Part shown: piece by piece, positions 11,011 through 21,130 of the stretch
Layout of the letters: each line of letters begins with the position of its first letter
How positions within the stretch are numbered: position 1 is the first letter of the stretch
Origin: Siphonodentalium dalli
Taxonomy: Eukaryota > Mollusca > Scaphopoda > Gadilida > Siphonodentaliidae
Reading direction: 5' to 3'
DNA: 64,000 nucleotides
Assembly (NCBI GenBank): GCA_032622095.1
Contig: CP136067.1
Span: forward strand, 121,991,030-122,055,029
The notes under the pieces: generated by a model
What the model was told of the DNA's origin: nothing
Databases searched by the model: none
Seen by the model: only the letters and a program-made list of their open reading frames with translations
Program-made: the position numbers and the translations under genes

Positions 11011-11358
11011 CTCCTGAGGGAACTAAACTCGCCAATGATTATTAGTAAAGAAAGGGTTAACTTAATTATATATGAGTTTGTTCTGCCCACAGTCTCTGAT
11101 GGCCATATGGTACATGTGAAATTATCTGGAAGAAAGGAGTTGACGAAGAGGGTATCTGAGAGTCAACACGGGAAGATGACGACGGGGCAGATAGCACAAG
11201 CCCGGGATAAGATAATGGCTCAAATTGTCTTCATTTGTGGGAGTGATTATGAGAGGGTACGTTCAGTTAAAATGATCATGTTTGGCTTGTTGCCATTAAT
11301 CGGAAAGCTCTCTGTATGGGTAATTTTTCAGGATTTAGTCGGAAATATGGCTTGTTGA
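10987..11358 (+). CDS. Unrecognised ORF with an exon-like interior
   Basis: A 123-codon open frame of unknown family. The stretch from about 11092 to 11256 follows a pyrimidine-rich CTGCCCACAG (a 3' splice-like site) and precedes GGTACGTTCAG (a 5' splice-like site). The encoded segment is charged: SDGHMVHVKLSGRKELTKRV, then SESQHGKMTTGQIAQARDK. The frame begins in a hairpin (10955-11010) and ends in a copy of the TACAGTAATGC MITE, so the first and last ~20 codons are certainly not native. It could be one exon of a decayed gene or chance; I do not recognise it. Confidence 0.2.
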   Translation: MLNLLYEHLLRELNSPMIISKERVNLIIYEFVLPTVSDGHMVHVKLSGRKELTKRVSESQHGKMTTGQIAQARDKIMAQIVFICGSDYERVRSVKMIMFGLLPLIGKLSVWVIFQDLVGNMAC

Positions 11359-11541
11359 CATTCACCGGAAAGCTCTCAGTGAGAGCTTTCCGATGAATGG
11401 CAACAAGCCATATTTCCGACTAAATCCAGTGAGAGCTTTCCGGTCGGTGAATGGCAACAAGCCATATTTCCGACTAAATCCTGAAGAATTACCTATAATT
11501 CTGCTGTGGTTAAGGAGTCGATTATTTAGGGCATTACTGTA
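11275..11541. mobile_element. Rearranged copy of the TACAGTAATGC MITE
   Basis: GGATTTAGTCGGAAATATGG and its inverse are present, but the right arm core is duplicated (CAAGCCATATTTCCGACTAA occurs twice, near 11402 and 11458). The left terminus is truncated or replaced near 11275. The right end TTATTTAGGGCATTACTGTA matches 9657. The tandem AGTGAGAGCTTTCCG units suggest slippage or gene conversion within a hairpin. Confidence 0.75.
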
Positions 11542-11549
11542 GTTGTAAT

Positions 11550-12480
11550 GTTTTAGCACAGTCCAAAAACGGTTTTGCAGAATTGACGACAACGAGTCCG
11601 TTTGTGATAATAGAGTGCCGTTCACGTTTCTTGCTACTCACAGTAAAGTGATATAATTTTGTTTGTCGTGATTATATTGTTCATAATTGTGTTGTTATCA
11701 GGTCATAGTAAGTGGTAGGCTCAATGATGTCATGGACAGCTCGCGTGCCCATGATTGGCTTCTCTGCTAGAAAGAACACACATTCTAGTGACGAAGTACC
11801 ATATTCTTAATTCTTATCAGTAGCAATTCATATAGCGTCAGCAGACAGCACCTATGGCAAACAGGTATATTTTTTATATTGTAAATACTTTTCATATATT
11901 ATAATGTATATCATTTGTATATCTATTATGTAAGTCATGAACATAAAATGTATTATATGTTATCTTAATACCTATGTATTGAAAACTGCCTACTTCGGAG
12001 TTACAACCATGCAACCAGTTAACATGGGGTGTTTATTATATGACTACCACTAATCCCTTATAAATACCACTATTGTTTGGCGATAAATTCCGAGCAGTCG
12101 GAAAACACTTGTCTGGTCGTGAGCCGTATCGGTATTCTATGAATTCCGTATCAGTATCCTTTGAATTCTGTATCAGTATCCCGTGAAATTATGTCACCGG
12201 AAGTTGGGAACTATTTGTCATCCATATGTTTTTGTTCGAAAATTAAACTGTTAAGACTTATTACGAAAGATTTGTTTTGTATTATTACGCGTTTGTGCGA
12301 ATCACCCCCAAATTCAACAAAAAATAGTTACTCGACCTTGGCCTTAAATTGAGAGTTTCGGGTGATGACTGGGAATGTTCAATGGAGTGCTTTTGCCCGG
12401 GTGATGACATGGAATGGATTAACGAAGTAGTTTTGCCCTTTGTGACATGGGATGAACCAAAAATGTGTCATATAATAAAC
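11550..12480. other. No gene; short tandem repeats
   Basis: Contains three copies of a 22-bp unit CCGTATCAGTATCCTTTGAA at 12124-12191, and a pair of GGGTGATGACTGGGAATG-like units near 12360-12440. Otherwise AT-rich with no recognised gene. Confidence 0.55.
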
Positions 12481-12483
12481 GCT

Positions 12484-12646
12484 TTATCGGTACAGTGAAG
12501 TGATATGGGCTGCAGTATCACGTCTCGTTGACGATGTCAGATCGCCGCATCAAACTCGCTGCCCGCGGCAGCTCGTTTGATACGGCGATCTGACATCGTC
12601 AACTCGGCGTGATACTGCACCCCATATCACTTCACTGTACCGATAA
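12484..12646. mobile_element. Hairpin MITE, TTATCGGTACAGTG family
   Basis: TTATCGGTACAGTGAAGTGA faces TCACTTCACTGTACCGATAA. Arms continue with GACGATGTCAGATCGCCG and its inverse around a GC-rich centre. A second copy is at 28769-28929. Flanks of both copies (CATATAATAMAC-like on the left) also agree, so the real element may extend about 15 bp further on each side. Confidence 0.85.
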
Positions 12647-12906
12647 TGTGTATATATTGAATACCAGTTAAGAAAAACGCGATGAAGGACATACCTGTAT
12701 ATTTCACATTTAAATGCTATTCATCTATTGTCATGAATTTTCTCAATAGTGATCTGCCACACTGTACCACATTAAGAAAAAAACCCGATAGCTACATATA
12801 TATTATTCTAGATTCCACGCACAGTATATTGCGACATGGCTAATCTCTGAATGCCTGCCAGCGGCAAACTAGCGCTCTATAAAACAGAATGAGGCCCGAA
12901 AAGTGT

Positions 12907-12931
12907 AAAAAAAAAAAAAAGGGGGGGGGGG
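12907..12931 (+). repeat. Homopolymer junction A14/G11
   Basis: A run of 14 A followed by 11 G. Other long G/C runs are at 27375-27392, 34569-34581, 38197-38208 and 52685-52698. Confidence 0.9.
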
Positions 12932-13071
12932 CTAAAAAGGCACAGTCTATACAGACATTAAATATTATCACAATTTGTCGACATCAAAGTCTGGTACCAG
13001 CCTGAATATCGAATATCAGCGTTGGTTAAATTACATCCGCATTCTGCACCCCTCCCCAACCGGGTCCTCAA

Positions 13072-13593
13072 CACGGTGGGGAATCTCGTGGTTTCGAGTT
13101 GATGAGTATCACGCATTCAAAATGGCCGAGGCGATCTAAAACGAGACCAGCAGTGAGAAAAAAAGGTAATAAACTAAGATATGACAGATCACATATTATT
13201 TTTTATAGCTACGAGCAGATGCTATACTATTTTTCCAACAAGCTGATACCTCTTTTATGTTCAAATTCACATGTGTTTGCTCTAACATCCTGACTAAAGT
13301 TGTCAGTCGAAGGATTCTCCAAGATGTATGGACTAGTGTATTCCACGCACCTCCGACTTGAAACTTTAGTCAGAATGTTATAGAAAACCACTAAGTATAT
13401 TTCCGAACAAATAAGGTATCAACTTGTTTCAAAAATAAACTAGCATAGTTAAACAAAAACAAACAAACTAGCATAGTTTAACAGTTAAACTGCTATGTTT
13501 CGTGTAAGATCCTCGTATATTACGTTTATGTGCGTTTGCACATTTTGAATGCGTGGTATCACCAACCTCGAAACCACGTGATTCCCCACCGTG
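13072..13593. mobile_element. Foldback element with CACGGTGGGGAATC ends, compact copy
   Basis: Left end CACGGTGGGGAATCTCGTGG, right end CCACGTGATTCCCCACCGTG, with ACGCATTCAAAATGG and its inverse inside. An inner foldback (TTGTCAGTCGAAGGATTCTC facing CACCTCCGACTTGAAAC) is shared with 8205-9224 in the opposite direction. No coding capacity. Confidence 0.8.
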
Positions 13594-14160
13594 CTCACGG
13601 CTGCCAAATGTAGGAAATTTTCGCCATGATACACTTAAGGTTGCATGTACATTTTCCAACTGATATTTCACATGAACGAAAGAAAGTAAATGTGCGACTG
13701 TGGTCTGAGTATAACATATTTCCCAATAAAAACAGGTTGGAAGATAATGAAATCAATTTCCACATATTTTTGGCGCGAAATTTCCGACTGTTCAAAGTTA
13801 TGATCACAGTAGCATGCAAGTTTGGGTGATACGCCCCTCCCACCCCTACCACCACGTCCCTGCATATAACTGTTTTCTGTTTGCAGTTCAGATTCCCAGA
13901 ATCGACTACAGCGGGAGCTAGAAACAAGCTTCCACCAACGGGTATGTACATGCACGATGTAAGGTGGGGATATATATATAAATTGGTTCTGTCCGTCCGT
14001 CCGTACATGCGTGAATTCGTCCCTAATAACTTTTCTATCTCAGTAATCATAGATCAAACCTGAACAGGACATAATTGTGTAGCACAATGTTTTAAAGCTG
14101 CTGATTTTTAATGTTTACGAGGTTTGTGTCTGAAATAGAACATAACTCATCTGCTAACTA
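13594..14160. other. No gene; (TCCG)n tract
   Basis: Several overlapping short frames on both strands, none recognised. TCTGTCCGTCCGTCCGTACA at about 13988-14007 is followed by AATAACTTTTCTATCTCAGT, a context often seen in Helentron-like elements. Element ends were not found. Confidence 0.4.
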
Positions 14161-14167
14161 TGATATA

Positions 14168-14488
14168 CTCACATATTCACTCATATTCACTCATATTCAT
14201 TCATATTCACTCATATTCATTCATATTCACTCATATTCACTCATATTCACTCATATTCACTCATATTCACTCATATGCATTCATATTCACTCATATTCAC
14301 TCATATTCACTCATATTCATTCATATTCACTCATATTCACTCATATTCACTCATATTCACTCATATTCACTCATATTCATTCATATTCACTCATATTCAC
14401 TCATATTCATTCATATTCACTCATATTCACTCATATTCACTCATATTCACTCATATTCATTCATATTCATTCATATTCATTCATATTC
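14168..14488 (+). repeat. 10-bp satellite (TCATATTCAC)n
   Basis: About 32 units of TCATATTCAC or TCATATTCAT. It produces serine-tyrosine-isoleucine-histidine open frames in all three plus-strand frames, which are artefacts. Confidence 0.97.
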
Positions 14489-14489
14489 A

Positions 14490-16078
14490 ATGTTGAGAAA
14501 ATAGCACCGACACATGTGCCATTTCTACACTATTTTGTTTAAGATAAAATGTAACACATATTGTGTATAATGTATACACATTTGTTCTAAGAGACTAAGA
14601 GTGTAAGAAAGCTTCATGTGCTACACTATCGATCGGTTAGAGGCCGTATATTTTAGGTCGTATCGGCGTTTTGTTTTGTGCCATGCATAGTATATAGGTA
14701 TTATAATGTGCTATGTCCTGGTCCAATGGCGTCCATCCAATCAATCACGTGACGAACGTCTGAGCGAATGGAGAGCGTCATATCCATGACCATTCTAGCG
14801 CCAACGAATACGGATACTTTGTACCACAGCAACATTCCTAGAAAGAGAGTAGTTTGAAATTTAGCCTGGAAGTCAGTTGTGGGGCTATTCGTTCCCTTCA
14901 AGAAACAACCGATAAAAAAGAGCCGGTCTCGCCTGACGTATCGGTTTTATTCCACCTTCTTCTTCTGTGTAACATGACATAAATCTACGATATAATTTTT
15001 AGACCAGTAGTCAGCACCGTGTGGTCCACGTGATTCTATATTGATCTCTCGTGTTGGCTTTATCGATTAGGGTACAGAGTTATTATTCATTCTAAGACTT
15101 CCACTCAACATCTAGGCCTGTACCTCACTAGGGTACATTTGTGTTTGTCACATAGCGAGCGAGACGATATAGCAACAGTTCAATCGAGAAACGATCTACT
15201 TACGTTAAAACTGGCTAGAAAGTGATGTCGACTGTATAAGATTGCATGGGTAGCGTATAGCGTGTGTAAAGAGTATCGTATCGAGTGCCAACTGTCATGT
15301 TTGATTTGTGTATGTTACAATATATAGCTTATGTCTAAAGATACGGGCGGTGTTGGTGGTGGGTACACTGTTAAAATATTCACATCCATCAAAAACCGCC
15401 ATAAACAAAAATAATAGTAAAATATAGACATACTTTTTGTTATACCAATCAGAAATATGGCATAAACAGTATGTTAATGTTAAATGTTTTTCCTTTGTTT
15501 CTAAACAAAAGCAAAAAACGTTACAAAACCTGGATTTTGTTTAGATCCGGATATGGTAAACATAAAGAGCGTTATTTGTTACTGTTTTCCTGATATGGAA
15601 ATAATAAAGAGCGTTTATATCATGTGAGTGTGATTAACCAATAGAATTGAGTTGTGTTATGTAAACAGAAGCAAAACTTCTGTAACACGAGCAGACTCTT
15701 GTTTAGTACACCATCGTACCCCTTGACGACACTATACTTTTTACGCGCTGATTATGTTTGGCATATGAACAAAACTATATATATTTTAATATTCCTTCTG
15801 TTGATGGCGATTTGAATAAATATGAATATTTCTGCAACGAACGCCGCCCGTGCCTTTTATATTTAGTATACTCATCAGGCAACATTGGGGAAATAATATC
15901 TACTTGCAATAGGTTTTGCCCATTTATTCCGTATGAAGTTATATGGCCAGGACAACTGGGTGAAAGCCAGCATTGTGGGGGTATGTGGTGCGGTGCATGT
16001 TTTCATATTTCCACACAAAAATCAAAGTGAAATCATGGATAAGTAAATGTTTGTTTTGTAGCCGCTTCGAAGTAATTG
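14490..16078. other. No gene recognised
   Basis: AT-rich sequence. Near 15555-15620 the phrases ACATAAAGAGCGTTATTTGTTACTG and AATAAAGAGCGTTTATAT occur 40 bp apart; the same pair occurs at 36847-36905, so this is a dispersed repeat fragment. An open frame at 15758-16030 is cysteine-rich (8 Cys in 90 codons), lacks a recognisable domain and is probably chance. Confidence 0.4.
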
Positions 16079-16219
16079 TAGATCATGCAATGAGATATTA
16101 ATCTTGACACGTCCGTAGAAATGATATTCCATCATTCCAAAACCTTGGAACGTTTTGAAGTTCTAGCCAGGGAACTGTATGACATTGAAAAATAAACACA
16201 GGTAGTATATATTTCTTAG

Positions 16220-16709
16220 TTAAAGGTACTCAATTCGATCAGAGGGTCCCCATCTCAACAGATTCCAACAACAACAATCCGATCAGAGGGTCCTATATTA
16301 CTATTTCTTTGGCTTTGGGGGTAAAACATATTTGATTCGAGTCGAGGAACCCATCAAACAAAGCTCAGAGTTATTAGATATTGATTTTTGAAATTTGTTA
16401 TTTTCTCGAGATGAGTACTAATAATTGCATTCAATTTCGTAATCTGCTCGAGAGTGTGTACACCAAAACACTATTCAAACAGACAAGGATGGATAACTCT
16501 AAAATCAACTGGTAATAATAACGCAATTTTGACTGTGTTCTGGGCCAGAAAGTATTCCCGATAATGAAAAATAATAGATTTCTAAAATCGATATCTAACA
16601 AATCTGAGCTTTGATGGGTGACTTCCTCGACTCGAATCGAATATTTTTGACCCCCCGAAGCCATTAAAATAGTAACTGAGAGGAGTTCTATCGGATTGAG
16701 TACCTTTAA
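16220..16709. mobile_element. TTAA MITE, GTACTCAA family, full length
   Basis: TTAA at 16220-16223 and 16706-16709 flank AGGTACTCAATTCGATCAGA and its inverse-like TCTATCGGATTGAGTACCT. Paired inner segments TTTGATTCGAGTCGAGGAAC and CTCGACTCGAATCGAATA show the foldback. Related copies: 31014-31490 (full), 5149-5390 (left half), 56416-56815 (degenerate). Confidence 0.85.
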
Positions 16710-16817
16710 TACCTTTTCCAAAATAGTGTATTTCACAATAAGTAGGCGAGGGTCCCAAGTTGAGACTTGGGTGACCTACATTTGTAGCCGATTTCGTGAT
16801 AAACATGGATTGATTAC

Positions 16818-17012
16818 AAGCCTTGAAATAGGGTGTATGTCATTTGCAGAATGAGGTCCCCAGAGGGTGAATTTAGTGATGCTACACCTGAGCAGAATGG
16901 GGTCCCCGGAGGGTGAATTTGGTGATGCTAGCCCGCTATGCGGGGTAGCATCACTAAATTCACCATCTGGGGACCTCATTCTGCAAATGACAGACAAACT
17001 ATTTCAAGGCTT
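16818..17012. mobile_element. Mutator-like MITE with 10-bp target duplication
   Basis: The element runs from AAGCCTTGAAATAG to its inverse CTATTTCAAGGCTT and is flanked on both sides by GATTGATTAC (16808-16817 and 17013-17022). Ten-base duplications with long inverted repeats are a known hallmark of Mutator-like elements. Arms continue with TGTCATTTGCAGAATGAGG and inverse. Inside are GGTGAATTTAGTGATGCTA repeats, and the centre is a hairpin GCTAGCCCGCTATGCGGGGTAGC. A second copy with its own 9-10-bp duplication is at 57691-58760. Confidence 0.85.
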
Positions 17013-17495
17013 GATTGATTACACCGGAGATATTTGTGATTGCCAGTGGCTCAAATTGAAATCTGCTTACATAAGTCGCCTAAATCATGTAATCTCAAAC
17101 TGGGGGGTTACCGACCATGAAATACATTACTAAGGACCATGTCAGAACTTCAAATAGTTCCCAGGTTATGAACGGGTGGAATATGATTTCTACGGAGCAG
17201 CCAGGATAGAGATTCGTGGCATGATCTTATGTAACTGGTGATCTTTTCAGCATGGTATTGTGCTAACCCTGGTTTCAGACAGATGTTCTCTGTGAGTATA
17301 TACACTTATATAATCACCAACACAACAGCACTACAACACTACACTTATTTCACCAGCGCTCGTATAATATATTTATCTAATGGATTTGTTTTATAAAAAG
17401 ATTAGTTTATTCTTAACGCATAATTAGGTGCCGTCGCTAGCGTTCATGGCTAACACTGCCGTCGATATATCAGTTTTGACATTAGCAAACATTCA

Positions 17496-17955
17496 TATGT
17501 GACCCGCCATATCAACTCCAGTCGTAAGTCGGGAATTTTTTACCCTGTGCCATGCATTCTCTTATATATGCGAGTCGACCATAGGTCGCCTCGCATATAT
17601 AAGAGAATGCATTGGCCTAACAATTTTTTACGATTTTAATAATTTTTTCTTGTATTCTTTAACAATTTTATAATTTCACCCATTAGGAGCCCCAGATAAA
17701 CATGAGCAGACGACACTCTTCTATATGCTTCTATGTGTGGGGCTCCCTGCAGGGTAATGGATGTTTTTTATTTTATGTCCTAAAAATTGTAAGAAACATT
17801 TATTTTAAAAAAATGATAAAAAATTGTTAGGCCAATGCATTCTCTTATATATGCGATGCGACCTATGGTCGACTCGCATATATAAGAGAATGTATTGGCA
17901 CAGGGTTAAAAAAAATCCCGACTTACGACTGGATTTGATATGGCGGGTCACATAT
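17496..17955. mobile_element. MITE type B (GTGACCCGCCATATC) with paired palindromes
   Basis: Left end ATATGTGACCCGCCATATCA, right end TGATATGGCGGGTCACATAT, followed inward by CCAGTCGTAAGTCGGGA and its inverse. Palindromes lie at 17549-17616 (one base short) and 17831-17899. The middle has AGCCCCAGATAAACATGAGC and GTGTGGGGCTCCCTGC, and a poly-A-rich stretch. Same family: 53955-54344, 62565-63031, 63285-63748. This type lacks TTAA at its ends. The exact target duplication is hidden because the ends are part of ACATATGT-like palindromes. Confidence 0.8.
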
Positions 17956-17975
17956 TTGAACCTCGTTAAACAATT

Positions 17976-18390
17976 CGCCGTTAGATTATCTTTAAAAAGC
18001 TTCCGATCAGCAACCATACTTTAAAACTTGAGAAATGCAGACACAAACGACCTAAAGTACCCGCTGATGAGAGAATTTTCAAAACGTGTGGAACGGAGGT
18101 AGAAATCGAAGAACACTTCATTATGTGATGCCCCATGTATAAAAAAAAAAGCGAAAATATATTTAGACCTTTAATAATATGGTTGACCAACAGAAATTCT
18201 TAAGTATGTATCATCTGCAACATGGGCCAACTCTTTCTGCATAAATGCTGTGAATCACCAAACATTGAACATTAATATATTAATGTTACTATAGTATATA
18301 CCGTATACTTATAATCACATTTTATTTATATAATTGTTTTGACATCGCCATCAAGTGCATTGGGCGTATCTGTCAATAAATATATATATC
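17976..18390 (+). pseudogene. Decayed LINE 3' end
   Basis: From 18006 the frame reads ISNHTLKLEKCRHKRPKVPA, then a knuckle relic (TCG...EEHFIM, stop, CPMY). A TGA stop at 18126-18128 interrupts it just before the last Cys, and the first Cys of the knuckle is Phe. Upstream at 17976-18005 the frame has further stops. FLHKCCES around 18235 looks like the usual LINE C-terminal segment. The tail carries CATCAAGTGCATTGGGCGTA, TCAATAAATATA and a short (TATC) tract at 18376-18395. A type B MITE ends 20 bp upstream. Confidence 0.6.
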
Positions 18391-18530
18391 TATCTACCCG
18401 ATAAACTCCGCAAATAACGGTAGAGACTCAGACTGGATAATTCTGCGGAATGAGTTTTGAGTCTAATTAAAAAGAACATCGTTCATTTGAACCTCCGAAT
18501 GCTATCCGTAATATGTAAGGACGTGTAACA

Positions 18531-18634
18531 CACAGGTCCCCAGAACAAAAATTGACCCCACCCCCAATAATACTTAATCCTATAGGATTAAGTATTATTG
18601 GGGGTGGGGTCAATTTTTGTTCTGGGGACCTGTG
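18531..18634. repeat. 104-bp perfect palindrome, no spacer
   Basis: The two 52-base halves meet between 18582 and 18583 at CCTA/TAGG and are exactly inverse, from CACAGGTCCCCAGAAC to GTTCTGGGGACCTGTG. Beyond the perfect part the match continues imperfectly (GTAACACACAGG versus CCTGTGCTGTAAC), so it is probably a miniature foldback element with an outer size near 120 bp. Confidence 0.95.
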
Positions 18635-18904
18635 CTGTAACATAGGTCGATACTTTGAACTCCCCAAAGTCATCAAAAGTCATAGCAATTTTCCGTCTGG
18701 TTACGCACAGACGTGATATAAACGCTCCTTTTTTAAAACCATATTAGGAATAGACTGAAAATCGACGCTCTTTATTGTCCATGCTGAGGAAAAGTCGTGA
18801 CCCGATTTTTCTAAATCCTCAAACTGCAAAACCACCTCATTCGTAAGTCCGTATAGCTCTGTCAGAGATATGGTACTATTCCATGCAGGGGAAGCTTCGG
18901 TATT

Positions 18905-19785
18905 TTTGTCCCCCGACGTTTCCGTCGGAGGACTATAGAAATGACCCTCGTCCGTCCGTGCGTCCGTCCGTCCGTCCGTCCGTGCGTCCGTGCGTCCGAG
19001 ATTGGGTACCTTCATGGTGTAATCAACTCCTCCTACAGTTTTAAACGTAGAGATTTGAAACTCTGGGATATTGTTCCTAACATGTTGGTGATTTGCAACA
19101 TCTATATAGCTAATCAAAAATATCATTTTTTCCATATTTTTGGGGGGGTTATCGACTTAGAAAATTTGGAAAAATTTTGCCTTTTGGATGAGATTGGGTA
19201 CCTTCATGGTGTAATCAACTCCTCCTACAGTTTTAAATGTAGAGATTTGAAACTCTGGGATATTGTTCCTAGCATGTTGGTGATTTGCAACATCTATATA
19301 GCTAATCAAAAATATAATGTTTTCCATATTTTTGGGGGGGTTTTCGACTTAGAAAATTTGGAACATTTTTGCCTTTTGGATGAGATTGGGTACCTTCATG
19401 GTGTAATCAACTCCTCCTACAGTTTTAAATGTAGAGATTTGAAACTCTGGGATATTGTTCCTAACATGTTGGTGATTTGCAACATCTATATAGCTAATAA
19501 AAAATATTATTTTTTCCATATTTTTGGGGGGGTTTTCGACTTAGAAAATTTGGAACATTTTTGCCTTTTGGATGAGATTGGGTACCTTCATGGAGTAATC
19601 AACTCCTCCTACAGTTTTAAATGTAGAGATTTGAAACTCTGGGATATTGTTCCTAACATGTTGGTGATTTGCAACATCTATATAGCTAATAAATGGAGTT
19701 ATTAACCCTTTTCAACATTTTTTTTTAATTTCTCTAACAAAGCGGCATCGACTTGCCATGTTGTCGGGGGACACTGTGGTCTGCT
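18905..19785 (+). mobile_element. Pearl/Helentron-like element with (TCCG)n and tandem core repeats
   Basis: Order: CCCCCGACGTTTCCGTCGG hairpin end, ACTATAGAAATGACCCTCG, a (TCCG)n tract at 18956-18996, four 192-bp repeats, AT-rich linker, and TGTTGTCGGGGGACACTG at the right. Pearl elements of bivalves are known to combine a tetranucleotide microsatellite with tandem core repeats of about 160 bp; this match is by structure, not by sequence search. No Rep/helicase is encoded. Confidence 0.6.
18998..19700 (+). repeat. 192-bp tandem repeat, ~3.7 copies
   Basis: Unit starts (GAGATTGGGTACCTTCATGG) fall at 18998, 19190, 19382 and 19574, exactly 192 bp apart; the last copy stops after about 127 bp. 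Because 192 is divisible by three, one frame stays open across all copies (18941-19705) and would encode a 64-residue repeat starting EIGYLHGVINSSYSFKCRDL. Two or three substitutions per unit are spread over all codon positions. There is no start context or domain, so a protein role is doubtful. Confidence 0.95.
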
Positions 19786-20230
19786 GACCTTTTATTTAGA
19801 CTTGGGATTTCCTGTGAAAGTAGTATTGCCAGTAGACGATGAAATATATTAAGATGCATGCCTTCTAATTTGTGCTTTAATTATGTTTGACCGTTTGATT
19901 TTCGAAATTTCAATACCGATGGAGTCGATCATCCTTTCATATTTTATAAACGTGCGTTATATCTGAATCGGATAAGTGTAGTAAGACTCTCATAGAGTTA
20001 GCAATAAAAACGTTCACTATTTGAGCAGAATGGACATGTGCTAGTGGCCGATGGAGCGTAGCGAGGGAGAGAACTCTATCGTATGCATATAAATTGCTAA
20101 ATCCAATGACTTGACTATGTCTATATCTGCAGCACATAAAGTCAGTATATAAGTATAACCCATTTATTAACGTAATTTAATCTCCGGAACCTGGCCGCCG
20201 TGTAACGAAAGTCAGCATACGTAGCATAGT
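19786..20230. other. No gene recognised
   Basis: Ordinary AT-rich sequence; nothing recognised. Confidence 0.35.
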
Positions 20231-20466
20231 TTAACCATTTCATGACGGGAGTCGCAAATGAATTATCTTATATTTTCGAGTCTCACATAGGGAGCCTCAC
20301 ATACAAAATATAATGCACTGGCTTACAAAGTCATGGTGAATCTAGTCAGGCCAATGGGTTCTCTTATATATGCGAGGCTCCATATGGGATACTCGTATAT
20401 ATACGATAATGCATTGGCACGTGGTTTTCACAAAATGTCAGGAAGCTCCAGTCATGGAAGGGTTAA
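20231..20466. mobile_element. TTAA MITE type C with diverged palindromes
   Basis: TTAA at 20231-20234 and 20463-20466. Ends CCATTTCATGACGGGAG and CTCCAGTCATGGAAGGG are partly inverse. The palindromes are diverged: a left one near 20275-20325 (GAGTCTCACATAGGGAGCC) and a right one at 20350-20418 (GAGGCTCCATATGGGATACTC). A related element is at 26693-27017. Confidence 0.7.
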
Positions 20467-20469
20467 CCA

Positions 20470-21128
20470 CCACATTATTAGTGGACAACAAAGAAACAAA
20501 TTGAAACAACCAAGTGGGTTTAATTTACCGGTATGTCACATAAATTAGATGATCCTCACCGATTCGACATAAAATAAGTTAAATTGTTCTTGTATAGCCA
20601 ATATTACGTTTGCATCAGATTAGAACATAATACTTAGTTGAAATCCACCTTATTCGTAACACGAATGCACACCCCGAGTTACAACATAAATGTAATACGA
20701 TGAGATCGGAGAAGTATATAAGAGAATAATTTAGAAATATTCGCTGCTAATGAGGAGGCAGTCATATACGCTCTTTATAATAGACGACTTTTTAGTTTTG
20801 CCGACACGGCTAAATGTTCTAAACCTAAATATTCCTCTTTCGGATATGACCAAACATGAATGAATTCACATGTTCGAGCATTATTTAATCTGGGACCAAT
20901 AAAGTAAAGATAATATTATGATTGCATCAGACAGGGTATATTTACTTAAAGATACATATTGTGTTTGCGGTTCAGATTTTTAAAATGTGTGTATTATGAA
21001 CATTCAAAATCAGTTACACAGTTACAAAAAATGAAGGTGACGCAGAGATGGCTTGTTTCATCATTGGTGCTATGACATGTTTCCAAATAAAGCTACATCA
21101 TCGGGCAGCTGTATTAATCGAGAATATA
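20470..21128. other. No gene recognised
   Basis: AT-rich; contains ACGCTCTTTATAATAG near 20767, part of the dispersed motif described in the findings. Confidence 0.35.
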
Positions 21129-21130
21129 TA

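Larger units (their letters stand above)
16079..17229. mobile_element. Old foldback element, TAGATCATGCCATGAATCTC family, carrying two later insertions
   Basis: The left end TAGATCATGCAATGAGATAT and right end AGATTCGTGGCATGATCTTA match the family whose intact copies lie at 30326-30853 and 50094-50598. Subterminal landmarks (CGTAGAAATGATATTCCA on the left, GGTGGAATATGATTTCTACG on the right) agree. It is split by TTAA MITE 16220-16709 and by the Mutator-like MITE 16818-17012, giving a readable order of insertion. Confidence 0.7.

Noticed and set aside
14168-14488. CRISPR-like array
   Set aside because: Units are contiguous with no spacers, and the sequence is eukaryotic.
14111-14542. Plus-strand ORFs of Ser-Tyr-Ile-His repeats
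   Set aside because: All three frames are open because the 10-bp unit lacks stops; a satellite artefact.
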